From CAWIJJ01 sp963836405 (lineage in GTDB: Bacteria > Acidobacteriota > Terriglobia > Bryobacterales > Bryobacteraceae), in the NCBI GenBank assembly GCA_963836405.1, contig CAWIJL010000001.1:203531-267530 (forward strand): DNA of 64,000 nt. The letters are read 5' to 3'. Below are positions 8,527 to 19,832 of the stretch, in pieces. The translations under genes and the position numbers were made by a program. A model generated the notes under the pieces. The model did not search any database, had not been told where the DNA came from, and saw nothing but the letters and a program-made list of their open reading frames with translations. Positions within the stretch are counted from its first letter, which is position 1. Every line of letters starts with the position of its first letter.

Positions 8527-10523
8527 GGTGTCCGACCGTCCCGCCAGACCGGCACATAGACCATGCTCTCCACCTTCTTGCGCAGCCCGAAGTAGTTCGC
8601 GCTCTTCACCACGCCCACAATCTCGAATGAATTCTCCGGTGCGTACTTCGATTCGCGGCTGAACCGCTTTCCCACCGGCATTTGATTGGGGAAGTATTTC
8701 TGGGCAAAGGCCTCGTTCACGATGGCCACCGGCGGGGGCGGCCCCAACTTCGGGTTGTCTTCCCGCTTTTCCGGCGGGTCGGGAGTAAACGCCGGGTTGT
8801 CCTCCGCCGTGAAATCGCGGCCAAGAATGATCGGAATCCCCATGGTCTCGAAGAACCCCGGCCCGACCGCGTTGAAGTCTACCACCATGCGTTCTTTGGG
8901 CTTCGGCTGATAGCCTTCGATGGCAAGGTCGCCGTTCCACCGCATTCCCGCAAGCGGCGTGATCCTGCCCAGGCTTGCCCGCTGCACTCCGGGAAAAACG
9001 CCCACGCGAGCGGCGAGCCGCTCGTAATAGTCGCGCAGGCGCTGCCCTTTGTAGCCGCTCGCCTGCGGATTGATACTGACCAGCAGCACGTTTTCGCGCG
9101 CGAAGCCGGGGTCGAGCGTGCGCAGGTTGCGCAGGCTGCGGATCAGAAGGCCCGCGCCGATCAGAAGCAGCAGGGAGACCGCCACCTGTAGCACCACCAG
9201 CGAACGCCGCAGGTCGAACCTCCGCCGCACCGCGCCGCCCAACTCATTCTTTAAGGTCCCGGTGAGATTGGGTCGAGTGGCTTGCAGCGCCGGCACCAGG
9301 CCACATACGATCCCCACCAGCAGGGAAAGCGCAAACGAGAAACCGAGGAGCCGGAAATCGGGCGCGATATTCAATTCGATATCGATCTGACGTTGCGGCA
9401 TCAGCCCGATCAACACCTGGATGCCCCACCATGCAAACAGAAGGCCCGCGATGCCCCCGGCGACGGAGAGCAAAACGCCCTCCACCAGCAGTTGAGATAT
9501 CAGCCGCCGCCGGCTGGCGCCCACCGCCAGGCGAATCGCAATCTCCTTTTGCCGCGCCGCCGCCCGCGCCAGCAGCAGGTTGGCTACGTTGGCGCAGGCA
9601 ATCAACAGCACCATCGCCACCACGCCCATCAGCACCGTCAGCGGTTTGGAAACGGTTCGGCGCCACCACGAATAGCCCGTGCTCCCGGGCATTGCCACAC
9701 CCACTTCCTTTTCCCGCGGCTCCGACCGTTTCGCCGCCCGCTCCCGCTCCTCCGGATCGTTTTGCAGTATCTGCTGCCACAGCACGGTGAGTTCGGGCGA
9801 GGCGGCCTTGAAGCTTATCCCGGGCTTCATCCGGGCCATGACGTTCAGCCACCAGACGTGCCGCGAGTTCCACTGCTTGTACCCGCGGTTGATCTGGTAG
9901 GTCATCATGATGGGCACGTAAACGTCCGGCGAGGTGCCCACCACGGTTCCGTGGAAGCCGCGCCGCACCACACCGATCACCGTGAACGGCGACCCGTTCA
10001 TCGTGACCGGCTTTCCGAGCGTCGCCGTGCTGCCGGCGAATCGGCGCTGCCAGAATTCGTAGCTCAGCACCACATACGGATGCGCGCCTTCCGTTACGTT
10101 GTCCGCTGGCGCAAACAGCCGGCCGATCACCGGCGTCACACCCAGCACATCGAAGTAGTTGCCGGAGACCAGCGCGCCCGAAACCACTTCCGACCCGGCG
10201 GTCCGTTCGTCCGGGACGCTGAATGCGATCGACGTTCCTCCGCCCGTGGTCGCAATCAACCCGGCGAACGACTTGTTGTGGTCGCGAATGTATTCGTAAT
10301 CCGGGTAATTGAACGAGGTGTTGGGGTCGTCCGGGTTGCCGATACCGATCGCTGCCAGCTCTTCCGGAGCGCGCACGGGCAGCGATTTCAGCAGCACCGT
10401 GTCGATTAGGGTAAATATGGCGGTGTTAGCGCCGATCCCAAACGCCAGGGACAGCACGGCGATGGCGGTAAATCCGCGGTTCTTGAGGAAAACCCGCAGC
10501 GCAAAACGGATATCTTGCAGCAT
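8523..10523 (-). CDS. ADOP/MacB-type ABC transporter permease, N-terminal and central part
   Basis: 666 residues. N-terminal 'MLQDIRFALRVFLKNRGFTAIAVLSLAFGIGANTAIF' type opening (given here only in outline), a MacB periplasmic core domain (about 50-280), then a first FtsX domain containing 'RQKEIAIRLAVGASRRRLISQ', and a second periplasmic domain ('FARENVLLVSINPQASGY'). It stops at a TGA right after 'VYVPVWRDGRTP', where ADOP proteins normally continue into 'MT..VR'. That continuation is in the next frame (7993-8526). These permeases are thought to work with a MacB-type ATPase in mechanotransmission or lipoprotein/peptide export. No ATPase gene is adjacent. Confidence 0.86.
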   Translation of the reverse strand: MLQDIRFALRVFLKNRGFTAIAVLSLAFGIGANTAIFTLIDTVLLKSLPVRAPEELAAIGIGNPDDPNTSFNYPDYEYIRDHNKSFAGLIATTGGGTSIAFSVPDERTAGSEVVSGALVSGNYFDVLGVTPVIGRLFAPADNVTEGAHPYVVLSYEFWQRRFAGSTATLGKPVTMNGSPFTVIGVVRRGFHGTVVGTSPDVYVPIMMTYQINRGYKQWNSRHVWWLNVMARMKPGISFKAASPELTVLWQQILQNDPEERERAAKRSEPREKEVGVAMPGSTGYSWWRRTVSKPLTVLMGVVAMVLLIACANVANLLLARAAARQKEIAIRLAVGASRRRLISQLLVEGVLLSVAGGIAGLLFAWWGIQVLIGLMPQRQIDIELNIAPDFRLLGFSFALSLLVGIVCGLVPALQATRPNLTGTLKNELGGAVRRRFDLRRSLVVLQVAVSLLLLIGAGLLIRSLRNLRTLDPGFARENVLLVSINPQASGYKGQRLRDYYERLAARVGVFPGVQRASLGRITPLAGMRWNGDLAIEGYQPKPKERMVVDFNAVGPGFFETMGIPIILGRDFTAEDNPAFTPDPPEKREDNPKLGPPPPVAIVNEAFAQKYFPNQMPVGKRFSRESKYAPENSFEIVGVVKSANYFGLRKKVESMVYVPVWRDGRTP

Positions 10524-10610
10524 GAACCCTCCCGGACATCGTGCGAAGACCGCCCCCCGATGGCGGGCGGTTCAGAGATTAGACGATCTCACCCCACTGT
10601 TGGTTGGCCG

Positions 10611-13600
10611 CTAATTTCCTCCAAAACGGCCGCCCGCGCGGGCCGGCGGAGGCGGCGCTCCGGTCGTCTTCAGCGGATCCAGGCCGCTCCCCGTGATCTG
10701 CCGGTTGTAGGCCGGCACGTCCTTCTCCATCACGCTCTTGTACTGCGCCTGCACTGCCGCCAGTTGTTTCTCCAGATCCAGCACCAGGCCGATGGCGGTT
10801 TCCGTCGGCCCCCAATCGCCCGATCCCTGCACATCCCCGCGCCCGTCCCGATCTCGCCGTTCAGCCAGATGAAATTCTGATACAGCTTGTACGCCGTCTG
10901 GAAATACTTATCGTCGCTGAGGGCATCCGCGCGCGTGATCATCTGGTACTCGACATCCTGAAGCTTCGCGTCGATCGCGTTGATCGCCTTCAGCAGAGCA
11001 TCCTTGCCCGCCGACTGTTTTTGGCCTGGTTTTCGAGCTGCCTGCGCATCCATTCGATCTGGTTGGTCATGTCCGACACCTGGTTGATGTCGTTCCGCAC
11101 CTTCAACTGGAGGCGCACCGAAGATTGCAGTTCCGCATCCGTGCCGTGGCTGTCCGGCGGCCGGAGGATTTCGAGCGGCTGTGTGTACGACCTGCCGTCC
11201 ACCATCATCTTGACGGTGTATTTCCCGGGCGCGGCGATGGGCCCCACCTCCGCCTGCGAAAGGCCCCAGTGCGTGATCGGGCGGGTGTCCTGCCCCTGGA
11301 AGCGCGGCTCTTCCCAAATGTGCGGATTCTCGGGTGGAGTAGTGCGCAGCGCCACCGTGCGCGGCCGTTCATAATGCAGATCCCAGGTAAACCGGTTGAG
11401 GCCGGCCCGCCCGTTGCCCGCCTGCAAGAGGCGCACCGCGGCCCCCTGGGCGTCCGCGATCTCAAACATGACAGGAGTCTTGGCCGGCTCCTTGAGCCAG
11501 TACGTGAATTGCGCGCGCGCCGCGCCCTTCAACAGGCGATACGCCGGACGCGGCGCCACCAGCCGCGCGGCTTCCGTCGGCGTCTGCTCCAGCAGGCCCT
11601 GTTCCAGTGGCGTGATGTCGTCCATGATGTACAGCCCGCGCCCGTAGGTCGAGAGCACGATATCATGCGCCTGTTTCTGCACCACGATCCAGGAAACGGG
11701 GGCGTGCGGCAGTCCCGCCTGTAGCGGCTTCCACCTCCCGCCATCATCCATCGAATAGTAGAGGGCGTTGCCCGTGCCCACGAACAGGTTGCCCTTCTTG
11801 TTGGGGTTCTCGGCGATGACTCGCGCGTAAGCCAGCGGCCCGCCCTTGGGCAGCCCGTCGCTGATCTTGCGCCAGGTCTTGCCGAAATCGGCGGTCTTGT
11901 AGATCCACGGCTCGCGGTTGTCCATCAGATGGAAATCGACGCAGATGTATGCCGTCCCCGCCTCGTGGTGCGAAGGCTCGATTTTCGAGACCACGCCCCA
12001 CTCCGGCAGCCCGGTGATGTTGCGCGTCACATCCACCCAGTTCTTGCCCGCATCGCTCGTGTACCACACTTTGCCATCGTTCGTGCCCGCCCAGATCAGC
12101 CCGCGCTGCACCGGCGAGGGCGCGATTGCGAACACCACCTCGCCGTAAAACTGGCCCAGGTTGTCCCCCACAATCCCGCCCGAGGAGACGATCCGGCTCG
12201 GATCTTTCGTGGAGAGGTCGGGACTGAGTTCGGTCCAGCTCACGCCCCCGTTGGTAGTGCGCAGAACCATCTGGCACCCGTAATAGACCGTGTTGTGGTC
12301 GAACGGATCGATGGCCAGCGGCGGCGACCAGTGGCAGCGGTACTTCACCTGATTCGGCGCCGCATCGAGCGTATGCAGCCACGGACTGACCGACCGCGCC
12401 ATCTTCGACCGCGCGTCGTACCGCGTCACCTGGTTGCCGTAGCAGGTGGCCCACACGATACCCGAATCCACCGGATCCGGGATCGTGAATCCCGATTCGC
12501 AGCCGCCCAGGCCGTGCTCCCAGGTGCCCGCGCCGCCGCGTCCGCCGCCAAACCCCTGCCCCGGCACGTTCGGTCCCGCTTCGACCACATTATTCAGCCC
12601 GCGCATGGTGCCGTCGTCCTGCATGTTGCTGTAGATCTTGTACGGCACATCGTTGTCAACCGCCACGTGGTACATCTGCCCTATCGGCAGGGTCACGCGC
12701 GTGGAGGTCTGGCCGTGATCCGTGGTCACGTACATGCCGCCGTCGTGCGTCACCACGATCCGCTTGCCGTCCGGGTCGATCCAGATGTCGTGCGTATCGC
12801 CGCCCCACGGCATGGTGCGGAACGATTTCCCTCCGTCGGTCGAGAGCCAGAAACTGCTGTTCGCCACCATGACCTCGTCTGCGTTGGCGGGCGAAACCTT
12901 GAGCGAAATGTAATATCCGGCGCGTCCGATCAGGGGCCGCTGCCAGTTGACCACAGCCCAATGTTCGCCACCATCGTCCGATCGCCACAGCGAACCCTGG
13001 TCGGCCGTCTGGATCAAAGCATAGACGCGCTTGGAATCAGTCGGCGCAATGCCTACGTCGATCTTGCCCACCGGCGATTTCGGCATCCCGGCGTCTTCGA
13101 CACGCTTCCAGTTCGCGCCGCCATCGTGCGTGAAGTACACGCCGCTGCCGGGACCGCCGCTGAACATCGCCCAGGTGTGCATCACCACCTGCCACGTGCC
13201 GGCCACCAACGTGTCAGGGTTTTTCGTGTCCATATCCAGGCCGGAGCAGCCTGTATCCGGGTCGACGAAGAGGGAGCGCTGCCAGCTCTTGCCGCCGTCG
13301 GTGGTTTTGTAGACGCCGCGCTCCTGCTGCGGACCCGTGAGCCGGCCGGCCGCGCAGACGTACACAATGTCGGGATTCGACGGATGAATCAGAATTCGGC
13401 CGACACGGCCCGTCTCGTCCAGTCCCATATGGGTCCACGTCTGCCCGGCGTCGGTCGATTTGTAGACGCCGTTGCCCATCATGTCGCTGTCGCGGATGGC
13501 CCACGCTTCGCCGGTTCCCGCCCACACCGTCTTCGGGTCAGACCTGGCCACCGCCAGCGCGCCGATGGCCTGCACCGGCTGGCTGTCGAAGATGGGCGCG

Positions 13601-13854
13601 AAGCTGCGCGCGCCGTCAGTCGATTTCCAGACCCCGCCAGAGGCCGCCCCGGCATAGTAGATGGAAGGATCGCCGGGTACCCCTGCGGCTGCCGAGATCC
13701 GATTCCCGACCGCCGGTCCCATGAAGCGGAACGTCATCGGCGGTTGCGCCGCTCCGCCACCGCCGCGGCGCTGCGCCGCCGCCGGCGCTACACCCAGAGC
13801 CAGCGCCAGCAAACAGGGCGCGCAAATCCGGCCGAAACGACTGAAGTGGTACAT
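10611..13854 (-). CDS. Secreted sortilin/BNR-type beta-propeller protein, frame disrupted twice near the 3' end
   Basis: Signal peptide from ATG 13854 ('CLLALALGVAPAAAQ'), then repeated BNR/VPS10-like propeller blades with Asp-box motifs (STDGARSF, STDAGQTW, TTDGGKSW, SDDGGEHW, TSDAGKNW), followed by a beta-sandwich and a helical C-terminal tail. The unbroken frame ends at 10990 after 'RRQLENQAKN', but coding potential continues in a second frame (to about 10830) and a third (stop at 10611, ending ARAGGRFGGN). Both shifts fit one missing base in a homopolymer: AAAAA near 11018 and GGGG near 10835 (coding strand). Reconstructed length is about 1081 residues. These large propeller proteins are abundant in Acidobacteria. 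They resemble glycosidase-like or sortilin-like receptors and have no assigned catalysis. Confidence 0.85.
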
Positions 13855-13964
13855 GTTAGCCCCCGCTACGGAATCGCTTGCAGTGTACCCGATGCCTCCC
13901 GAAGAGGTCAATTGGCCGGTCGACCGCCCTCGACCGCCGGCGCCCGTTACACTGGAAAGTGAAC

Positions 13965-16900
13965 ATGGAGGCCGCCGGATCCGGGAGTGTGGCAGTACTT
14001 GCCGAAAAGCCCTCCGTCGCGCGTGACATCGCGCGTGTCTTGGGCGCGGGCAGCAAAGGGGACGGCTACCTGCACGGCAATGGGTACGTGGTCACCTGGG
14101 CCATCGGCCATCTGGCCGCCCTGGCGCAGCCCCACGAGATCCGCCCCGAATGGCGGCAGTGGTCCCGCTCTCTCCTGCCCATGCTGCCGCGCGAGTGGCC
14201 GCTGGTGGTTTACGAAAAGACCAGTGACCAGTTCGAAACGGTCAAGCGCATCCTGACCTCGCCCAAGATCTCCCGCATCGTATGCGCTACCGACGCCGGC
14301 CGCGAGGGCGAGCTGATTTTCCGCTACATCTACGAGGCCGCCGGTTCCTCAAAGCCGGTGAGCCGGCTCTGGATCTCGTCTCTCACCCCGGACGCCATCC
14401 GCCGCGGTTTCGACAACCTGAAGCCGGGCACCGACTACGATTCCCTCGCCGATGCGGCCCGCGGCCGCAGCCGCGCCGACTGGCTGGTGGGCATGAACCT
14501 TTCCCGCGCCTACTCCCTCACCTATGGCGAAGACCTTTCCGTGGGGCGCGTGCAGACTCCCACGCTGGCTATGCTCGTCGAGCGGGAGCTCGCCATTCGC
14601 CGCTTCGTGCCTGAAGACTACCTTGAGGTGGAGGCCACCTTTCATCCCCAGCCGGCCCCGGCGGAGCAGACTTACAAGGGCACCTGGCTGCGCGACCGCG
14701 CTGCCGCCGGCGCCGATAAGGAATCTCTCCAACAGGCCATGCGGCTCCCGGCGGACGGCGAAGAAGCCGCGCGCATCAAAGCGCGCGCCCGCACCGGACA
14801 GGCAGCCATCGAATCCATCCAGGCGCAGACGCAGCGCATGCCGCCGCCGCTGCTCTACGATCTGACCGAATTGCAGCGGCACGCCAACCGCCTCTACGGC
14901 TTCAGCGCGCAGAAGACCCTGGACATCGCCCAGGCCCTCTACGAGCGTCACAAGCTGATCAGCTATCCGCGTACCGATAGCCGTCATCTTTCTCAGGATG
15001 TCGCCGGAACCTTGCCGCGCATCGTCGCTGCCGTCGCCGAACCCTACCGCGAGCAACTCGCGCCCGGAACCGGCGAACGCCCCCTCGGCCGCCGCTATAT
15101 CGACGATGCCAAGGTCACCGACCATCACGCCATCATCCCCACCGCCACTCCGCCCGGCAGAGCCGACCTCTCCACCGAGGAACACCGCATCTACGACCTG
15201 GTCTGCCGGCGCCTGCTGAGCGCCTGGCACGAGGACCACATCTGGTCCGTGACCACGGTCATCACCGCCATCCGCAACGATGCCATCGTGGACCGCTATC
15301 ACACCTCCGGCAGCGCCGTGCAGCAGGTGGGCTGGAAGGTGCTGGACATCGCCCCCGCCAAATCCAAGAAGCCGCGAGGCGCCCAGGCGGGAGATCGGCG
15401 AGACCGAAAATTTGCCTCCAGGCCTCGCCCACGGGCAGCCGCAGGACGTAGTGGATGTGGAGGTGCTCAAGAAGAAAACACGCGCTCCGAAGCGCTTCAC
15501 CGAGGCCACACTCCTCACGGCCATGGAAACCGCCGGCGCCACGCTGGACGAAAAAGAGCTCTCCGACGCCATGAAAGACTCGGGCCTCGGCACTCCAGCC
15601 ACCCGCGCCGCCATTATCGAGGTGTTGCTCAAGCGCGAGTACATCGTCCGCAACGGCAAGAGCCTGGAAGCCACCGACAAGGGCATCCGCCTGATCGAAG
15701 TGGTGCACCCGGAGGTGAAGAGCCCGGCCATGACGGGACAGTGGGAAGCCTACCTCCGGCGCATTCAGCGCGGAGCGGCGAGGCTCGCGCCCTTCCTCGC
15801 AGGCATCGAGGACTACGTGCGGAAAGTGGTCGGCAAGACGGGGGAGATTCCCGCGCGCCCGCGCACCGGCCCATCCGGCAATCCGCCTCGGCCGGCCCAG
15901 GCGGCCGCCTCCGAACCAGCATCCCCGCCGCCGGCCGCCATCGCCGCGCGCGCGGGGGCGTCGCTTCACGAGTTGCTCCATTCCGGCTTCGGGTTCGCTG
16001 ACTTTCGCGCCAGTCAGGAGCAGGTTTGCCGCTCCGTGCTCGATGGCAAGGATGTCCTCCTGGTGATGCCCACCGGCAGCGGAAAATCGCTGTGCTACCA
16101 GTTGCCGGCCCTGGCCCTCGGCGGAACCGTGCTGGTCATCAGCCCGTTGATCGCCCTCATGGACGACCAGGCCTCGAAGCTGTCGGCGCGTGGCTTCGCC
16201 GTGGGCCGCATTCACTCCGGCCGTGACCGTGCCGAATCCCGCCAGGTGTCAATCGATTATCTGAACGGCCGCCTCCAGTTCCTCTTCATCGCGCCCGAAC
16301 GCCTGCGCGTGACTGGCTTCCCGGAAATGCTGGCCCGGCGCAAGCCGTCCCTCGTCGCCATCGATGAGGCCCACTGCATCTCGCAATGGGGCCACGATTT
16401 CCGCCCCGATTACCGCATGCTCGGCCAGTACCTGCCCACCTTTCGCCCTGCCCCGGTGATCGCCCTGACCGCCACCGCCACTCCGATTGTTCAGAACGAC
16501 ATCGTGGTGCAGCTCGGACTCGATGCGCCTTCCCGCTTCATCCAGGGGTTCCGGCGGGAGAACCTGGCCGTGGAAGTCGTAGAAGTGCCGCAATACGCGC
16601 GCCCGGGCATGGCGCTGGAGCTGCTGCAAGACGAATCGCGGCGGCCGGCCATCGTCTACGTGCCCACCCGCGCCAGCGCGACGGAACTCGCCGCCCAACT
16701 CTCCGCCCACTTTCCCTGCGGCGCCTATCACGCCGGGCTCGACGCCGACCGCCGCCAGCGCGTCCAGCATGCCTTCCTGGAAGGCGGGATGCAGGTAATG
16801 GTGGCGACCATCGCCTTCGGAATGGGCATCGACAAACCGGATGTCCGCACCGTGATTCACACCGCGCTGCCCGCCAGCCTCGAAGCCTACTACCAGGAGA

Positions 16901-17991
16901 TCGGGCGCGCCGGACGCGACGGGCTGCCCGCCCGCACCATCCTGATGCACTCCTATTCGGACCGCCGCACCCACGATTACTTCTTCGAGCGCGACTATCC
17001 GGACGCGACCGTGCTCGACGCCATTTTCGCGCGGCTGGGCGGGGCGCCGGTCGAAAAAGCGCTGCTGCAGAAGCAGGTCCGGATGGACGTTGACGCTTTT
17101 GATAAGGCTCTCGAGAAACTGTGGATCCACGGCGGCGCCGTCGTGGATTATGCCGAAAACGTGACCCGCGGGCAGCAGGGATGGCGAGAATCCTACGTCG
17201 CGCAATCGGAGCAGAAACAGCGCCAGCTCGAACTCATGCTGCGCTTCGCCGAATCGAGCGAATGCCGCATGGCGGCGATGGTGCGCCACTTCGGAGACCT
17301 CGCCGACAGCCGAAAAGCCTGCGGCGTCTGCGATTTCTGCGCCCCGGCCGAATGCGTGGGACAGCGCTTCCGCCCGCCGGCAGCCGAAGAAAGCGAGGCC
17401 GCCTCCCGCATCCTGGCCGCCCTGCGCGGCGTCGATTACCGGCCCACGGGCAAACTCCACGCCGAACTCTTCCCCGACGGCATGAGCCGCAACGCGTTTG
17501 AAGAAGTGATGGGCGCTCTGGCCCGCGCCGGCCTCGTGCGCCTTACGAGCGCCGTCTTCGAGAAGGACGGACGGTCTATTTCCTACACTAAGGCCAGCAT
17601 CACCCCCGCCGGCGAGCAGGTGGACGACGCCCGCCCGCCCGAACTGCGGATGAAAGCCGCGCCGGCCGCGCCGCCCCGCGCGCGCAAGGGCAAGCGCAAA
17701 GCAAAGGGCAAACGAAAAGAGAAGAAGACCCGCCGCCCGCCATCGCCCGAGACCGTGCAATTCACCTCCACGCAAAGCGAGCGCGTGGAGGATGCCCTGC
17801 GCAACTGGAGGCTAGGCGAAGCCAAACGGCGCGGCATTCCCGCCTTCCGGATTTTCACCGACGCAGCGTTGAAGGCCGTGGCCGAGCGCCGCCCCTCCAC
17901 CGCCGCGGAGCTTCTGGGTATCCCGGGAATCAATTTGAGCACCGTGGAAAAGTACGGCGCCCATATCTACCGGCTGGTGACAACGAGGTAG
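13965..17991 (+). CDS. DNA topoisomerase III-RecQ helicase fusion (one frame disruption in the topoisomerase part)
   Basis: The N-terminal half is a type IA topoisomerase. It has a Toprim start 'AVLAEKPSVARDIARVLG', 'CATDAGREGELIFRYIYE', the catalytic tyrosine Y334 in ISYPRTDSR, and 'GLGTPATRAAIIEVLLKREY'. Instead of zinc fingers, a Pro/Ala linker (about 15850-15960) leads directly into RecQ: Walker A MPTGSGKS, DEAH box 'IDEAHCISQWGHDFRPDY', motif VI 'QEIGRAGRDG', Cys residues for RecQ zinc (CGVCDFC), a winged-helix region and a C-terminal HRDC domain. The frame changes once near 15370-15400 (one extra base), inside the topoisomerase and upstream of the fusion joint, which is itself in a single frame. 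Reconstructed length is about 1341 residues. RecQ and Top3 act as partners that unlink DNA and dissolve recombination intermediates. Start ATG 13965. Confidence 0.88.
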
Positions 17992-17994
17992 CCC

Positions 17995-19755
17995 TTACAA
18001 GGGGGGTCGCGGCAGTTTGACCACTTCCCAGCCGGCTGTGCCCTTTACCTTCACCGGACGACGAAAGACCTTGCCGCCTTCCACCGCGTACAGCCAGTCC
18101 AGTTCCCGGCCGCCGAACGCGATCGCCGACACGCTGCCGTGCTCCGGCGCATTCAGAATCGTCGCCACGCGCCCATTGGCTTCGCAAACCTGAATTCCCA
18201 GCGGCGTGGCGAAGTACACCTGTCCGATGGAGTCCTCGGCCACACCCATCACTCCGCTCATCCACCCCGATTCCGGCATCTCCAGCCGGTAGAAGGGCTC
18301 CCCGTTCTCAAGGGACCCATCGGCCGCGATCTGGAACGACCAACTGAACCGCGACTGCGCATCCGTCGCAACCAGCATGGCCTGGTCGCCGGAGAGCGCC
18401 ACGCCCGCCGGAGCCGCCATTTCCGCTTGCGCGGCGCCGTTCCTGCCGGCGACCGCAACCGTCTTCCGAACCGCATCGGTGTAGTAGATCGCGCCCTGGC
18501 TGGTCACCGCGAAATCGGCCGCGTCCACCTTCTGCGCGGCCACTTTTTCGTCACCTGCCTGTCCCCAGGAGACGATCCGCTTTCGGCCGGGCTGCGCCGC
18601 GTAGAGCCTTCCATCCGCCCCCACCCGCAGCGCACCCGCTCCGCCCGAACTCTCCTTGAACACGGCCACTTTGCCCGAGGGATCGGACCGATACACCCGG
18701 TTGGCCGCCGGATCCGAAAAATAGACATTGCCCTGCCGGTCCGCCGCCAGCCCGCCCACGTTTCCGTAGTTCGCCCCAACCTCCTCCCAGGGCTTCTCGG
18801 CCCAGACGGTGGAGTACACCCTGCCCCGTGTGTCATATCCAGGCTGACCCATGGCTGCCGGCGTTTTTGCCGAAACCGGCTTGGGGTACTCGCGCCACAA
18901 CCAGCGCAGCGCTTCCGGCATGATGGCGCCGCCCTGCTTCATGTTGTGCCCCTCTTCGCCCATCACCAGCTTCACGTCGTAACCGGCGAACTCGAATGCC
19001 TCCAGCATCACCTGGTTATTGATCGGCCAGCTTCCCGCGTAAAACGTGCCGTAGGGCTGTCCCGGCACAATATGGTCGTTGCGCCCTTCCTGCATGAAGA
19101 TGCGAATCGGCTTCGGTTCCGTCTTGCGGATCAGCCCGGGGAGCGAGTCGGCCCCTTTCATGGCGACGAACGTACCGATGAAGCTGAGCACGCGATGAAA
19201 CTGATCGGGCCGGTTCCAGGCCGCGGCGAATGCGCCCACCGCGCCCGTGCTGATGCCCGCGATCGCGCGTTCGTCCGGGTTTTTCGAAAGGTTGTAGCTT
19301 TTGGCCACCTCGGGAATGAGTTCCTCGAGCAGGAATCGCGAATAACGGTCGCTCAGCGAGTCGTACTCGAAAACGCGCTCGAAACGGCTCTGCGCCTGTG
19401 GCATGGAGGGCGGCAGCACGCCTGGATCGACGAAGATTCCAATCATCGCGGGCAAGTCGCCCTTCGCGATCAGGTTGTCCAGCACCGCCGGCACGCGCTC
19501 GCCGTTCCCCAGGCGCCCGCTGCCGTCCAGAAAAATCATCAGCGGCGCCGGTTTGTCGGCCTTGTACTGCGCCGGCACGTACACAGCGTAATTATGCGGC
19601 GTGCCCGGATAGAAGCGGCCGGGCGGCAGCACGTGTTTCGTGACCGTACCCTGAGGAACGCCGGGCTGAACCTGCGAATCCGGTCCGAGGGCGTAATCCT
19701 GCGCGCAGCCGCAACCCCCCGCGCACGCCAGCAAAAGAGCGAAACGAATCTTCAT
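17995..19755 (-). CDS. Secreted CE1-like esterase fused to an SMP-30/NHL-type propeller
   Basis: 586 residues. The signal peptide ends in GCGCAQ, with a possible lipobox-like Cys. Residues about 40-290 are an alpha/beta hydrolase of the enterochelin-esterase / feruloyl-esterase (CE1) kind: 'PAPLMIFLDGSGR' near the oxyanion region, nucleophile Ser in AGISTGAVG and a likely catalytic His in GEEGHNM. Residues about 330-586 form a propeller like gluconolactonase/SMP-30 ('GGLAADRQGNVYFSDPAANRVYR'). The substrate is unknown. Plant cell-wall or siderophore esters are typical for the family. The gene converges on the topoisomerase-RecQ gene with only 3 nt between stops. Its 5' 790 nt is repeated at 23288-24098. 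Confidence 0.85.
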   Translation of the reverse strand: MKIRFALLLACAGGCGCAQDYALGPDSQVQPGVPQGTVTKHVLPPGRFYPGTPHNYAVYVPAQYKADKPAPLMIFLDGSGRLGNGERVPAVLDNLIAKGDLPAMIGIFVDPGVLPPSMPQAQSRFERVFEYDSLSDRYSRFLLEELIPEVAKSYNLSKNPDERAIAGISTGAVGAFAAAWNRPDQFHRVLSFIGTFVAMKGADSLPGLIRKTEPKPIRIFMQEGRNDHIVPGQPYGTFYAGSWPINNQVMLEAFEFAGYDVKLVMGEEGHNMKQGGAIMPEALRWLWREYPKPVSAKTPAAMGQPGYDTRGRVYSTVWAEKPWEEVGANYGNVGGLAADRQGNVYFSDPAANRVYRSDPSGKVAVFKESSGGAGALRVGADGRLYAAQPGRKRIVSWGQAGDEKVAAQKVDAADFAVTSQGAIYYTDAVRKTVAVAGRNGAAQAEMAAPAGVALSGDQAMLVATDAQSRFSWSFQIAADGSLENGEPFYRLEMPESGWMSGVMGVAEDSIGQVYFATPLGIQVCEANGRVATILNAPEHGSVSAIAFGGRELDWLYAVEGGKVFRRPVKVKGTAGWEVVKLPRPPL

Positions 19756-19779
19756 GCAGCATGAATTATATGTGATGAG
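18968..19779. repeat. Long direct repeat, copy 1 (5' part of esterase gene)
   Basis: About 811 bp covering the esterase start, its upstream region and its first ~260 codons. It recurs in the same orientation at 23288-24098 with only scattered differences and one base missing in the second copy. Homology starts sharply at AGCTTCACGTCGTAAC and ends just after ATTATATGTGATGAG. Confidence 0.85.
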
Positions 19780-19832
19780 TGGGATTGGGTCTGACAGGCC
19801 GACACATGATCTCGACGCCACCGGCAGTCCGC

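Noticed and set aside
11929..13962. A 677-codon open frame antisense to the sortilin-like gene
   Set aside because: The same GC-driven shadow effect. No domain, and it would cover a gene with clear Asp-box repeats.
15360..15410. Programmed ribosomal frameshift in the topoisomerase-RecQ gene
   Set aside because: No slippery heptamer or following structure recognised at the shift. Several similar breaks elsewhere favour sequence error.
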